In this document: in pieces, positions 1 to 10,101 of the stretch
Numbering within the stretch: position 1 is the first letter of the stretch
Layout of the letters: the number at the start of each line of letters is the position of its first letter
NCBI GenBank assembly: GCA_030789695.1
Contig: CM061139.1
Span: 111,016,837 to 111,080,836, forward strand
Origin: Scilla litardierei
Taxonomy: Eukaryota > Streptophyta > Magnoliopsida > Asparagales > Asparagaceae
Direction: 5' to 3'
DNA: 64,000 nucleotides
Made by a program: the position numbers and the translations under genes
Notes under the pieces: generated by a model
Told to the model about the DNA's origin: nothing
The model's input: only the letters and a program-made list of their open reading frames with translations
Database searches by the model: none

Positions 1-98
1 ATCAGGTCGAAGCGTCCAGCCATCGCAGAGACGGTGGAGGACAGGGTCCTAAGGTCACCTCTAAGACCACTCACCGCCAACTCAAGAGCACGTATGCT

Positions 99-1925
99 CT
101 ACAGTACAGTGTCGGGCGGGGGTGGTGCAGAGGGACGCACCGGTCTATGCTGTGCAGGGCGAGGCTGGCGTACGCGAGTAGAGTATGTAACGGGCTCAGC
201 AGGGAAGGGGACAAAAGGTGTCGTGCCTGCAAATGTGGGCCTGGCCTCAGTGTGAGGCCGGGACACCGGCTGGTGAGAAGTGGAGGCAGCGGCAGCGAAA
301 GAAGTGTGCAAAAGTGGCAGCGAGGCAGCCAGAGAGGTCAGTGGCACAGAAGTGTGGACAGACGCCACGACACTCTCGGAAAATACAGCGGCAGTGGAGA
401 CAGAGGGCTCTCCGCACTCGACTACGGTCGGTGGGCGCTCGGGTGGGGCAAAGGAAATCGGCTCAGCAGACAGAGGGCCAGTGGTGGTAGTGGGTGCGGA
501 GGTGGTGGAAGTGGTGACAGCCGCGGAAGTGGTGGAGGTGGTGGAAGTGGGCTCAGCTGAGGTACTCGTGACACTGACAGAAGTGGGGACAGAGGTGTCA
601 GGAGCAACGGAAACATCTGGTATGGGCTGAGGGGCCACTGGGTCAACAGGGTCGGCAGCAGGCTCGGCAGGGTGTGCAGCAGGGTCTGCGGGGGCAGCCT
701 GGGCAGCGTGGGCAGCGTGGGCCTGCTCGGCCTCCTCGGCCTCGAGCACGTAGGCAGCGGGGATGAGAACATCCATCACAGGGAGCCAGTCGACGTGGGC
801 TGGTGCAATCTGAGTCCGAGCAGGGCTCGGGAGAATCATGTAGTCGGCACCGTAAGGGCCGTGCAACCAGACCCAGTGACGCTCACCATGCGGACGAAGC
901 ATCTTCATCCGGGCCATAACGTCTATCGACAGAGAAGTGGGGCCCGGGACCCGTCGCAAGTCGTCAGGTAGGTCCTCGCCGGTCATCATGGTAAGCAAGG
1001 TGATCAGACCGCCGCAGCATATCGATGAGCGAGCGCCCACCGATACAATGATGCGGTCTAAAAACCAAGCCGCAATGTCGATCACGACGGCGGGGACAAG
1101 CTCGTCTCCATCCCTAGATAGAGCTCTGGGACGTGTCATCGCATAGAGCATGTAGAGCTCTGGCGTAGACATCGTGCTCGGCTCATATCTGGCCAAAAAG
1201 GTGGTCGCCATGAGGCGCTGGGCTATGCGGAGGCAGGGGTGGACAATGGCCGAGGCCTTGGCCCTACTAGGGTCAAAGGCAGCGTGGTGGCCCGTAATCC
1301 GGGCCCAGAAGGCACCGGCGTCGAAGGAAGGTGGGGGGATATGGGTGGGGCCGTAACCGCGATCGGCTCCGGGGACAGCGGGCCACGAGAAGAATGCTCT
1401 CATCATATCGAGAGTGACCTGGCACTCTCGGTCCATGAACCGAAATGAGCATCCCTCGTCGGTCCAGGCGATCGAACTCAGAACTTCGAGTGTCGGGCAG
1501 GTGAACGTGTCCGCCGACACCTGAAGGAAGTCGCGCCAACCCACGTTGTCGTACAACGTGAGTATCCCCTCTAGTACCCCCAGGCGTCCTAGGTCAGCGA
1601 GGTGTGTAAACCTGGAGGGTACGATCGAGCGCTGGGAGATACGGTCGAAGACGGCGCGGTGTGCGTCGTCTCGGAACGTAATCCCGAGCGGCCCGACCAG
1701 TGGAGCCGGTGGTGGTGGCTGTGGGTCGGCAGGGGGAGGCTGTGCGGGCTGTTGATGCACTGCAGGCTGTGCGGGGTGTGCAGGGCCTGCAGGCTGTGCT
1801 GGGTGTGCAGGGTGTGTGGGGGACGGTGGAGGAGAGTCCTCCAACTCGTGGGAGGGGCCGGCATCATCCGACCGCTTCCGCTTGGCGGAAGCTCTCTTCG
1901 ACCGCGGCCGTGTCCGGGGCGGCAT
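99..1925 (-). CDS. Athila ORF1-like retroelement protein, 608 aa, open
   Basis: An uninterrupted 608-codon frame. After a basic start (RPRSKRASAKRKR, a likely nuclear signal) comes a Pro/Ala/Gln low-complexity stretch to about residue 75. Residues about 85-330 resemble the Arabidopsis Athila ORF-1 domain, with elements such as VPSRFTHLADLGRLG, LYDNVGWRDFL and LDMMRAFFSWP. The second half is Ala/Pro- and then Ser/Thr-rich with no recognisable domain. In Athila elements this ORF sits between pol and the 3' LTR, the position of an envelope gene, and its biochemical function is not established. It is intact while gag-protease upstream is broken. A TATA box and palindrome array lie about 540 bases upstream of the start, suggesting its own promoter. 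I see no convincing signal peptide or membrane segment. Confidence 0.72.
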   Translation of the reverse strand: MPPRTRPRSKRASAKRKRSDDAGPSHELEDSPPPSPTHPAHPAQPAGPAHPAQPAVHQQPAQPPPADPQPPPPAPLVGPLGITFRDDAHRAVFDRISQRSIVPSRFTHLADLGRLGVLEGILTLYDNVGWRDFLQVSADTFTCPTLEVLSSIAWTDEGCSFRFMDRECQVTLDMMRAFFSWPAVPGADRGYGPTHIPPPSFDAGAFWARITGHHAAFDPSRAKASAIVHPCLRIAQRLMATTFLARYEPSTMSTPELYMLYAMTRPRALSRDGDELVPAVVIDIAAWFLDRIIVSVGARSSICCGGLITLLTMMTGEDLPDDLRRVPGPTSLSIDVMARMKMLRPHGERHWVWLHGPYGADYMILPSPARTQIAPAHVDWLPVMDVLIPAAYVLEAEEAEQAHAAHAAQAAPADPAAHPAEPAADPVDPVAPQPIPDVSVAPDTSVPTSVSVTSTSAEPTSTTSTTSAAVTTSTTSAPTTTTGPLSAEPISFAPPERPPTVVECGEPSVSTAAVFSESVVASVHTSVPLTSLAASLPLLHTSFAAAASTSHQPVSRPHTEARPTFAGTTPFVPFPAEPVTYSTRVRQPRPAQHRPVRPSAPPPPDTVL

Positions 1926-2460
1926 ATCGGCCCCGAGCGCGCCGAAAAAAGGTGCGGTGCGTGTAAAAGAGTGGAAAGAGTGTACCCCGACATGCCGCGA
2001 GTGCTAAGCAGTGGAAGCGTGCGAAGTCAGTGCCTCCGCGAAGTCCGGATCAGCCCGTAGAAGCTCCCCTGGGCTCCCCTAAGCTCCAAAAAGCAACCTG
2101 CGCATGAAACGGCGATATCAGCGGGTAATATTCAAAATGTATGGAGTATTAGGGGTATAATAGATAGATATATGAATTGATTTGGGTTAGGGGTTCGATT
2201 ACTACACGGATCCTCGAAAAATACACAAAAAGAGGCGAAAATAGGCGAAATAGGGGTACCGGAGGTGACCGGAGGCACGGCCGCCGGCGGCGACTCAGGC
2301 GAGGCGACGGGGGTGCTCGGCTGGCGGTGGCGGGCCGAGCGGCGGCGTGGCAGTGGCGGTCGGGCGAGTGGGGGCGCGAGCGAGGGCTATCGGGCGAGGG
2401 AAACGAAAGGTCACGGGCGTTTGGGGGATTTTTGTGTTTCGAAAAATGTGCCCCCCCTCG
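1926..2460. other. Noncoding leader upstream of Athila ORF1
   Basis: This 535-base stretch separates the ORF1 start from the TATA-like box at 2,464-2,473. It holds a G-rich part on the plus strand around 2,260-2,400 but no reading frame I trust. If the TATA box is used, this is the 5' untranslated region of an ORF1 transcript. Confidence 0.4.
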
Positions 2461-2463
2461 CCC

Positions 2464-2810
2464 TTTATATAAAAAAGTTACGACTCGGCCGAGCGACGTG
2501 GTCACTCGGCCGAGCGAGGCCAATGAAAATTTCCTCCCCGCTATCGTTTCGGCCGAGTGGCTTTGCCAGCCTCGGCCGAGTGGAGTAAGTCCATTCGGCT
2601 GAGTGACTCAAGCTACTCGGCATGACTCGCCCTAGGAGGGTATCCGTTTCACTCGGCCGAGTGAATATATATACTCGGCCGAGTAGCAGTTATATTGGAA
2701 TCAGGAAAATAAATAGAGAGTTGGGTACAGCAGACTTCCCTCGTTCGTGAGCGGCTCGGCCGGACGAACTTGTGTACTCGGCCGAGTGACTAGTATGCTC
2801 GGCCGAGTGA
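2464..2810 (-). promoter_or_regulatory. Internal promoter candidate: TATA box plus eight-copy palindrome array
   Basis: On the minus strand a TTTATATAAA box (2,464-2,473) lies downstream of at least eight copies of a TCGGCCGA-centred palindrome between 2,482 and 2,810, several of them the full CACTCGGCCGAGTG. The LTRs have the same order, palindrome array then TATA-like box, although the sequences between palindromes differ. This suggests that ORF1 has an LTR-like promoter of its own, which is inference. Confidence 0.5.
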
Positions 2811-3133
2811 GCCTTGTGTTCTGCTGTTTGTCTTCGTTTTGGCTCTAAACTCCGTCTTTCTTCCTCCAATCGATTTCATCTTCCTCCTAAGCGTCGAGCG
2901 CCTTCTTGGGGTGCTCCTCGTCGACTCGTTCATCCTCCTCATGATGGATCTACCTATCTCCTCTCATGTTAAGAAAAATAGGACCCGTTATCACAAAATT
3001 TTTGGGCGAACGACTCAAAACACTAAAAATTTCTAAAACGAAAATAGAGAAAAAGTAAAAATAAAGCAAAAACCGTCGGGTTGCCTCCCGACAAGTGCTC
3101 GTTTAAGGTCGTGAGCTCGACCCCCTATAATTT
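2811..3133. other. Retroelement spacer between protease and ORF1 promoter
   Basis: A noncoding piece where pol would be expected. It includes gttgcctcccgacaagtgc near 3,081, a phrase I recall from plant gypsy noncoding regions. There is no trace of reverse transcriptase or integrase frames on either strand. Confidence 0.4.
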
Positions 3134-5916
3134 TCAATCAATGCGGGATGTTTGGTGCATATGAGATGCACCCATCAAACTTTCCGGGGAGAACGCTTGG
3201 ATTGGGAAGTTGCGGCGTAGTGTTCTCCCGCGGTGGTCTCTCGTCTCGAATAGTGTTGGGGGAGGCTCCTCCAAGCTAGCATTTGCTCCGGTCGACGGCT
3301 TTACCGGTGACGCCGAGCTCCGTGCCGGAGGAGCTTTCTTTGGAGACTTTAGTTTTGAGAGCTTGCAGAGCTCTCGAATCCTTGCGACATCAACGTCGCC
3401 TTCATCATCTTCAGCGGAGAGGTCGGGGGAATCATTTATCTTCTCATCTCGGCCTAAATCCGGGCCTTCTTCTAAATCTTCATCAAAAAGAGCGCCAATC
3501 GAGTGAGGGATCGCCTCTTCAATCACCTCATCAAGGAGGTCCATGTAGTCAAGTTCCTCATGATAAGGCATGTGCTTCATGGCCTTAGGAATGTGGAGCT
3601 CCACCTCGATGTTTCCGACGTTTAAAGTTAGGGTACCTTCGCGCACGTCGACGATGACTCCGGCGGTGGCTAGGAACGGGCGTCCAAGTATCAATGAAGT
3701 GTCTCCCTCCTCCTTAACGTCAATGATCACGAAGTCACATGGCAAGCATATTCCACCCGGGACTTGTAGCGGTATGTCTTCGGTAATCCCCACCGGCCTT
3801 GTTATCCGTCCATCGGCTAATTGAATGCGCATGTCGGTGGGTTTCAACTTTGTCCCGGTGTTTAGCCTTAAGAACATGGAGAGAGGCATGAGGCTCACAC
3901 TAGCCCCAAGATCAACCAACGCCTTTTGAAGAGGAACGCCGCCCAAAGTGCAAGGAATCCGAAAACTCCCCGGATCTTTAAATTTTGCCGGCTCCTTCTC
4001 TCTCTTGGTGAACCAAGAGCCCTCCTCGGCTAGCATGATCTTCTCCTTCCTTTTCCTCCCCGAAATCAAGTCCTTCAAAAATTTAGCATACGTGGGGATC
4101 TCGACGATGGCGTCAAGGAAGGGAATGCTAAGGCTAACTCCTCTTAGGTACTCGAGAAATTTTGCTAGCCTTTTCTCCATTTTCGCTCTAGCGAGCCTTT
4201 GGGGGAATGGGACCGGTGGCGTGAAGCGCCTTTCCTCAATCAATTGCTCCGCTCTAGATTTATCTTTGTCTTGTGGCTCCTTCTCCTTTTCAACTTCAAC
4301 TATCGGCTCAATTGGCTTCAAGCTTTCCTCCACGGGCTCCTCAATAGGAATCATGGCGGGGGTGGTGTCCTTCCCGCCTCTAGTAGTAACGGCAACTACG
4401 GCATTGATGTGGCCCGTGTTGCCCCGTGGGTTTTGCTCCGGTTGCGCCGGCAATCTTTGAGTGTTTCGATTGAGCAACGCCAATTGCTCCGATATTTGAG
4501 CCACAATGGTATTAAGGGAGTCTTGCCCCGCCTTCAAGCTAGCATTTATCTTATTTTGCTCGACCATGAACACCTCCACTCTAGTTTCGAAGTCGGATCG
4601 TTGTGGAGCTTGTGGAGGGTTTTGATTTTGATTCCTCCACCCTTGGTTGTATCCGGGAGGCCTATATGGTGGAACTTGTTGCTTTGGTTGAAAGTTTTGT
4701 TGTGGAGGCCCCCTCGGTGGATAGTATTGTTGTTGGGGTGGTGGTGGTCAAGCTTGTTGAGGTAGTTGTTGTGGCGGGTTCAAAGCTCCTTCATTGTTGG
4801 CGTAAGAGAATCCGGGATGATTTCTTGTGGCCGGATTGGCCCAATATCCTTGGTTCCCCGCAACATATTGTACTTGCTCCAAGGATCCTTCTACTTGCTC
4901 TCCTCCCGAGTACATGGCTTGAGATTGGTCTTGCCAATCACACATTTGGTTCGTCGGCGCGGAGGTGGAAGGGGTCCCTTGGGGCTCCGTGATGAACTTC
5001 TCCAATCTCTCCACTACCTTGTGGAGAGAATCAAACTTGCTCGTAAGCTCCGCTACGGCCTTTGCCTCGTAGATGCTAGTTGGCTTTAAGGAGGACGTAG
5101 AGTGTCCTCGCTCATCGCCCCATTGTTGGTTATTTGAGGCCATCTCCTCTCAATTAGGGCCGTAGCTTCCTCGGGAGTCTTTGACAAGATAGCACCATTC
5201 GCCGCGACATCAATAATTTGTTTGGTCCCCGGTTGGAGACCGTTGTAGAAGCTATGAACTAGCTCCCAATCTTCTATACTGTGGTGCGGGCATTGATGCT
5301 GCAAATCCTTAAAATGCTCCCAAGCTTCATAGAGCGTCTCCTGGGGTCCTTGCTTGAAGGACATGAGAGCGCTCCGGATCTTCACCGTCTTGGATGGCGG
5401 ATAGAACTTATCAATAAATGCACTCGCCAACTCGTCCCAAGAGGTGAAAACTCCGTCAGCCTGCGTCCTCAACCAATAGAGTGCCTTGTCCTTAAGCGTG
5501 AAGGGGAAGAGACGCAGTCTGATAGCATCGATGGAGACCCCCGGTATCTGAAATGTGGCGCACTTCGACAAGAATAATTGGATGTGGTAGTGGGGGTTCT
5601 CATGGGCGTTCCCATGAAATGGGTCTTGTTGCATCAAAACCACCAATCCAGTCTTTAGCTCGAAGTTCTTGTCAGCCGCCAACTGCGGCACGGCAATGGA
5701 CGAGGTAGTAGAAGAGGTCTTAGGCCGAAGCCTATCGTGAATAGAAATTATCCTCGCCATCCTTGCCGCCAATTCTTCAGGAGTTTCCGGGTTGGTCATA
5801 TTCCTCCCTTCCGGATTTTGTCTCTTTTCCGCTCTAAGTCTCCGCGCGGTACGTTCGATCTCGGGATCAAATAATAAGGCTTCTGGGTCCGCCATAGATC
5901 TCGTGTACATGCACAT
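3134..5916 (-). pseudogene. Gypsy gag-protease, broken by one frameshift and one nonsense codon
   Basis: The 5' segment (5,916-5,086) carries a Ty3/gypsy retrotransposon gag domain, with typical elements FPFTLKDKALYWL and FIDKFYPPSKT at about residues 130-175. Near 5,140 the frame shifts by one base, and the continuation (5,143-4,748) ends at a TGA at 4,748-4,750. The same frame resumes through a Pro/Gln-rich stretch to the segment 4,579-3,134. That segment holds a retroviral-type aspartic protease with LVDLGASVSLMP (Asp at residue 223 of the segment) and LILGRPFL about 70 residues later. The D-L-G form of the active site is, from memory, common in Athila/Tat proteases. There is no zinc knuckle. 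The reading stops soon after the protease with no pol. Confidence 0.85.
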
Positions 5917-6028
5917 GGAAAACAGAGTTTCAAAGAAATGATTAGTACCGTGGAAGGGTTAGGTAAAAAAAATAAATAAAAATAAAAAGAAAGAAATAGC
6001 TAGGATGGTAAGATCAAACGCAATCGCC

Positions 6029-6046
6029 TCCCCGGCAACGGCGCCA
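6029..6046 (-). other. Primer binding site for tRNA-Asp
   Basis: On the minus strand, TGGCGCCGTTGCCGGGGA lies seven bases inside the LTR end. It is complementary to the 3' end of plant tRNA-Asp including CCA, the primer used by Athila elements. Confidence 0.88.
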
Positions 6047-6410
6047 AAAACTTGATCGCTCCGGGACGTGACCCAACAGAACGGTTGTAGTTTTACCGCA
6101 AGTGCACGGTGTAGCAGCGAGCGGGATATCGAACACAGGGAGGACGAATGACTGTGCTTGCTCCGATCAACCTGGCTATTTAAGAAGAGAAATTTGCCTT
6201 TGGCGATCCTGTCACAATCGTCAGACAAATGTGCAAAATATCAAATCAAATAAAGAACGTCTAGGGAATGGGGAATCCCCGCTACACACCGTACTTCATA
6301 AATGTGGTTCATCGGTATCAAAATTGCTAGAATGAGAATTCGGATGAACTAGTTGCAACTGAATGTAGAACCAAGCTCACGCTCTCGCGCTGTTGCCGGT
6401 CTATAGCTAT

Positions 6411-6715
6411 CCTAGGGTCGGGTCCAATCTCTTACAAACCCTACCCTAGGGAAGCTAGCATTAGGATCAACATCATCGTCCAATCGCGCACCGAGCCCAA
6501 TCTCTTGCAAACTCGGTCCACGATCTAGATTAGGATAGTTCTTACCCGTCCAATCTCTTGCAAACGGGTATCGGTATAGAATTGCAACCGGGAATCCTAG
6601 TATCGGTCCAATCTCTTGCAAACCGATACTTCGAAAAATCCGACTCCAACCCAATTCGGATTTCTAGGGCTTCCTATCAAATTGGGATCCAATCTCTTGC
6701 AAATCCCAATTGATA
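6411..6715 (-). other. Five constant-loop, variable-stem hairpins in LTR 1
   Basis: Each unit has the loop CCAATCTCTTGCAA (plus-strand reading; CTTACAA in the first) between arms that differ from unit to unit. The units are at 6,411-6,450, 6,490-6,517, 6,544-6,569, 6,599-6,630 and 6,675-6,715. Stems run from 6 bp to 13 bp with at most one mismatch or bulge. They lie downstream of the TATA-like box in the element's sense, so they would be in the 5' end of the genomic RNA. Confidence 0.8.
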
Positions 6716-7102
6716 AGAATACCTAGCAATCCGTAGTAAATCGATCCCGATCTAATCTCTAATAGCAATTCTAGCCCAATTTCTACCAATTCATCACAAA
6801 TATGAAAGTGGGCTCGTAGGGTTCATCCCCACGCCCCAAGACGTGGAGACTACTCACAAATCATAGCAAGATCACAAAAATAATCGTTGAGATAAGCAAT
6901 AGAATTCATCACAACAATGATATAAACAATAAAAATAGAATTTTTAAGGAAAAGAGATGCAAACCAATGTAGTTCTTCAATTAATCCAACAAAAATCCAA
7001 GTTTTGCTCCTTCTCCAATCACAAGAATAAAGCTAAAAAACTAATCTAAAAAGCTGCAAAAAATCTAAGAGAGAGCTCTCCAAACTAGGGTAAAAACAGG
7101 GT

Positions 7103-7110
7103 TTAAATAG
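7103..7110 (-). promoter_or_regulatory. TATA-like box of LTR 1
   Basis: CTATTTAA on the minus strand, preserved in LTR 2 at 9,107-9,114, placed between the palindrome array and the hairpins as expected for a U3/R boundary. Confidence 0.5.
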
Positions 7111-7191
7111 CCCCAAAAATCGTCCAAAAATTGTGACCAAAATGCCCCTGCACAGCCTGTTTTCCGCAGTTTTCGCTACAGGCAGCGCATC

Positions 7192-7574
7192 GCACTCGGC
7201 CGAGTGACAAAAGTCGCTCGGCCGAGTGAGAAACCCTGTAATTTTCCAGTAAGTCAGGGCCTTCAGGGGTCTCTATTTCGGGGGCGGCTCGGCCGAGTGA
7301 GTTGTAGTCACTCGGCCGATGACTTCATGATACTCGGGCGGACGGGATAATCCACTCGGCCGAGTGGGTCTTCTGAAGTTCAGGCAGCCGAAAAACAGTA
7401 ACTTGGATGTTTTGGAGGGGCTTCGTCTGGGCGCCACTCGGGCGGACGTGGTATCGTCACTCGGCCGATGTGGTCTTCGGTGCTCGGCCGAGTGCACATA
7501 GAAATCGTGTCTGAACTGGTCGACCGAGCAGTGTCTCGCTGGTCGGCCGAGTGGCTCCTCCACTCGGCCGAGTG
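7192..7574. repeat. Palindrome array (CACTCGGCCGAGTG) in LTR 1 U3
   Basis: Nine sites with a TCGGCCGA core, several as the perfect 14-bp palindrome, plus degenerate CTCGGGCGGACG versions. Upstream of the TATA-like box in the element's sense, so a plausible enhancer or protein-binding array. Confidence 0.75.
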
Positions 7575-7870
7575 TGACACAAAAAATGCCCAATCTGCTT
7601 ATTTTGGCCTCCTCGTCGCTCCTGCGACGTTCATTCTTCTTCCGCTCCTCTCCAATCAGCAAAATACCCCTCGGGGAGGTCGTTGGTGGCCGTCTAGAGT
7701 AAGCACATCTCGAGATCACTCCAAATCGCGCCAAATCACCTGAAATGCGACAAAAACAACAAATCGTGAAAAGTATCGCAATATCGTCGATATATCGTGA
7801 AAAACATGATTTGGGCGATCTAAATGGCATGCAAACATGCGGAAAAAAGGTGTAAAATAAGGAGTGATCA

Positions 7871-8055
7871 AGGGTCCGCCGTAGATCTCGTGTACATGCA
7901 CAGGGAAAACAGAGTTTCAAAGAAATGATTAGTACCGTGGAAGGGTTAGGTAAAAATAAAGAAATGGAAATAATGATAATAATAATAATAAAAAAGAAAT
8001 AGCTAAGGTGGTAAGATCAAACGCAATCGCCTCCCCGGCAACGGCGCCAAAAACT
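7871..8055 (-). pseudogene. Remnant of leader and gag start between the two LTRs
   Basis: This 185-base piece matches the leader at about 5,880-6,052, including the primer site and the first few gag codons. It then jumps straight into LTR 1. Internal sequence from the gag start to the LTR boundary has been deleted, or the arrangement came from recombination between LTRs. Confidence 0.75.
8032..8049 (-). other. Primer binding site for tRNA-Asp, second copy
   Basis: The same 18 bases as at 6,029-6,046, next to the end of LTR 2. Confidence 0.88.
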
Positions 8056-8415
8056 TGATCGGTCCCGAGTATACACCCAGAGAACGGTTGTAGTTTTACC
8101 GCAAGTGCACGGTGTAGCAGCGAGCGGGTTATCAAACACAGGGAGGACGAATGACCGTGCTTGTTCCGATCAACCTGGCTATTTAAGAAGAGAGAAATTT
8201 GCCTTTGGCGATCCTGTCACAATCGTCAGACAAAGTACGGAAATATCAAATCAAATAAAGAACGTCTAGGGAATGGGGAATTCCCGCTACTCACCGTATT
8301 TCGTAAAAGTGGTTCATCGGTATCAAAGTTGCTAGAATAAGATTTTGGATGAACTATTTGCAACTGAATGTAGAACCAAGCTCACGCTCTCGCGCTGTTG
8401 CCGGTCTATAGCTAT

Positions 8416-8718
8416 CCTAGGCTCGGGCCCAATCTCTTGTAAACCCTAGCCTAGGTAAGCTAGCATTAGGATCAACATCATCGTTCAATCGCGCACCGAG
8501 CCCAATCTCTTGCAAACTCGGCACACGACCTAGATTGGGATAGTTCCTACCCGTCCAATCTCTTGCAAACGGGTATTGGCGCGGAATTGGAACCGGAAAC
8601 CCTAGTATCAGTCCAATCTCTTGCAAACCGATACTACGGAAATTCGATTCCAACCCAATTCGGATTTCTAGGGTTTCCTATCGAATTGGGATCCAATCTC
8701 TTGCAAATCCCAATCGAT
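8416..8718 (-). other. Constant-loop hairpins in LTR 2
   Basis: The five hairpins of LTR 1 recur. The first (8,416-8,455) and fifth (8,679-8,718) differ from LTR 1 by paired changes in both arms that keep base pairing: G-C to C-G in the first, A-T to G-C in the fifth. Confidence 0.8.
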
Positions 8719-9196
8719 GTGAATTCCTAGCCATCCGTAGTAAATTGATCCCAATCTAATCCCTAATAGCGATTCTAGCAAAATTCCTACCAATTCATCA
8801 CAATTATGAAATAGGGCTTGTAGGGTTCATCCCCACGCCCCAAGACGTGGCGACTACTCACAATTCATAGCAAAATCACAAAAATAATTAATGAAATAAG
8901 CAATAGAATTCATCACAATATTGAGATATGCAATAAAAATAGAATTTTTAGAGAAGAGAAAACACAAACCAATGGAGTTCTTCAATTAATCCAACAAAAA
9001 TCCAATTTTGTCTCCTCTCCAATCACAAGAATAAAACTAAAACGCTAATCTAAAAAGCTGCAAAAAATCTAAGAGAGAGGCTCTAAAACTAGGGTAAAAT
9101 CAGGGGTTAAATAGCCCCCAAAATCGTCCAAAAACTGTGACCAAAATACCCCTGCACAGCCTGTTTTCCGCAATTTTCGCTACAGGCAGCACGTCG

Positions 9197-9577
9197 CACT
9201 CGGCCGAGTGACAAAAGTCGCTCGGCCGAGTGAAAACCCTGTAATTTTCCAGTAAGTCTCGATCTTCAGGGGTCTTCACTTCGGGTGCGGCTCGGCCGAG
9301 TGAATTGTCATCACTCGGCCGATGGCTTCATGGTACTCGGGCGGACGGAATTATCCACTCGGCCGAGTGGGTCTTCTGAAGCTCAGGCAGCCGAAAAACA
9401 GTAACATGGCGATTTTTGAAGGGCTTCATCTGGGCGCCACTCGGGCGGACGGGGTCTCGTCACTCGGCCGATGTGGTCTCCGTCGCTCGGCCGAGTGCAC
9501 ATATAAATCGTGTCTGCTCTGGTCGGCCGAGCGGTGTCTCGCTGGTCGGCCGAGCGACTCATGCACTCGGCCGAGTG
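9197..9577. repeat. Palindrome array in LTR 2 U3
   Basis: Ten sites with a TCGGCCGA core, collinear with the array of LTR 1. Confidence 0.75.
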
Positions 9578-10101
9578 GGACACTAAAAATGCCCAGATTG
9601 CTTATTTTGGCCTCCTCGTCTCTCCTGCAACGTCCTTTCTTCTTCCGCTCCTCTCCAACAGCAAAATACCCCTCAGGGAGGTCGTCGGCGACCCTCTGGA
9701 GTAAGCGCATCTCGAGATCACTCCAAATCGCGCCAAATCACCTGAAATGCGACAAAAACAGAAAATCGTGAAAAGCATCGCAATATCGTCGATATATCGT
9801 GAAAAACATGATTTGGGCGATCTAAATGGCATGCAAACATGCGGGAAAAAAGGTGTAAAATAAGGAGTGATCAAAATGCTGATAGGGAGATCGACGGGCG
9901 GACGCGGAGATCTTCGCCGATTAGGGGCATAAAATCTCACGCTTCCTGTGAAACGACACATACCCATCAACCCGTCTAACCTCTCAGTGTCTCTACGCTC
10001 TTCATCTCATCTCATACCTAGATTCATTTCATTTTGACTTCCTAAGATCGAAAAAGAAAATCTTTTTTGGAAAAAATTTCTACTTTTTGAGATCGAAGAA
10101 G

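Larger units (their letters stand above)
6053..7870 (-). repeat. LTR 1 of the Athila-like element, 1,818 bp
   Basis: Bounded by TGATC and TGATCA, with the primer site just beyond its 3' end. It is the same length as LTR 2 and aligns with it along its whole length with scattered differences. On the minus strand the order is a palindrome array (7,574-7,192), a TATA-like CTATTTAA (7,110-7,103), then five constant-loop hairpins (6,715-6,411). This implies U3, R and U5 in that order. Confidence 0.88.
1..9873 (-). mobile_element. Athila-like gypsy retroelement, non-autonomous, 3' part cut by window edge
   Basis: On the minus strand the order is LTR, primer site, remnant of leader, second LTR, primer site, leader, gag-protease, noncoding spacer, ORF1. 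The LTRs begin TGATCA and end GATCA. The primer sites match the 3' end of plant tRNA-Asp, as is known for Athila elements. No reverse transcriptase, RNase H or integrase is present between protease and ORF1, so the copy cannot be autonomous. The 3' LTR would lie left of base 1. The right boundary is base 9,873, and the next five bases, aaatg, are a candidate target duplication that cannot be checked here. Confidence 0.8.
8056..9873 (-). repeat. LTR 2 of the Athila-like element, 1,818 bp
   Basis: Bounded by TGATC and TGATCA and collinear with LTR 1, at exactly the same length. It is the outermost LTR and the 5' LTR in the element's sense. A TATA-like box lies at 9,107-9,114. Confidence 0.88.

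Noticed and set aside
147..1966. Plus-strand Gly/Arg-rich frames across the Athila ORF1
   Set aside because: Shadows of the GC-rich, repetitive ORF1 on the minus strand.
7273..9970. Minus-strand frames of 66-215 codons inside the LTRs
   Set aside because: They overlap the palindrome arrays and are not conserved in frame between the two LTRs beyond sequence identity.
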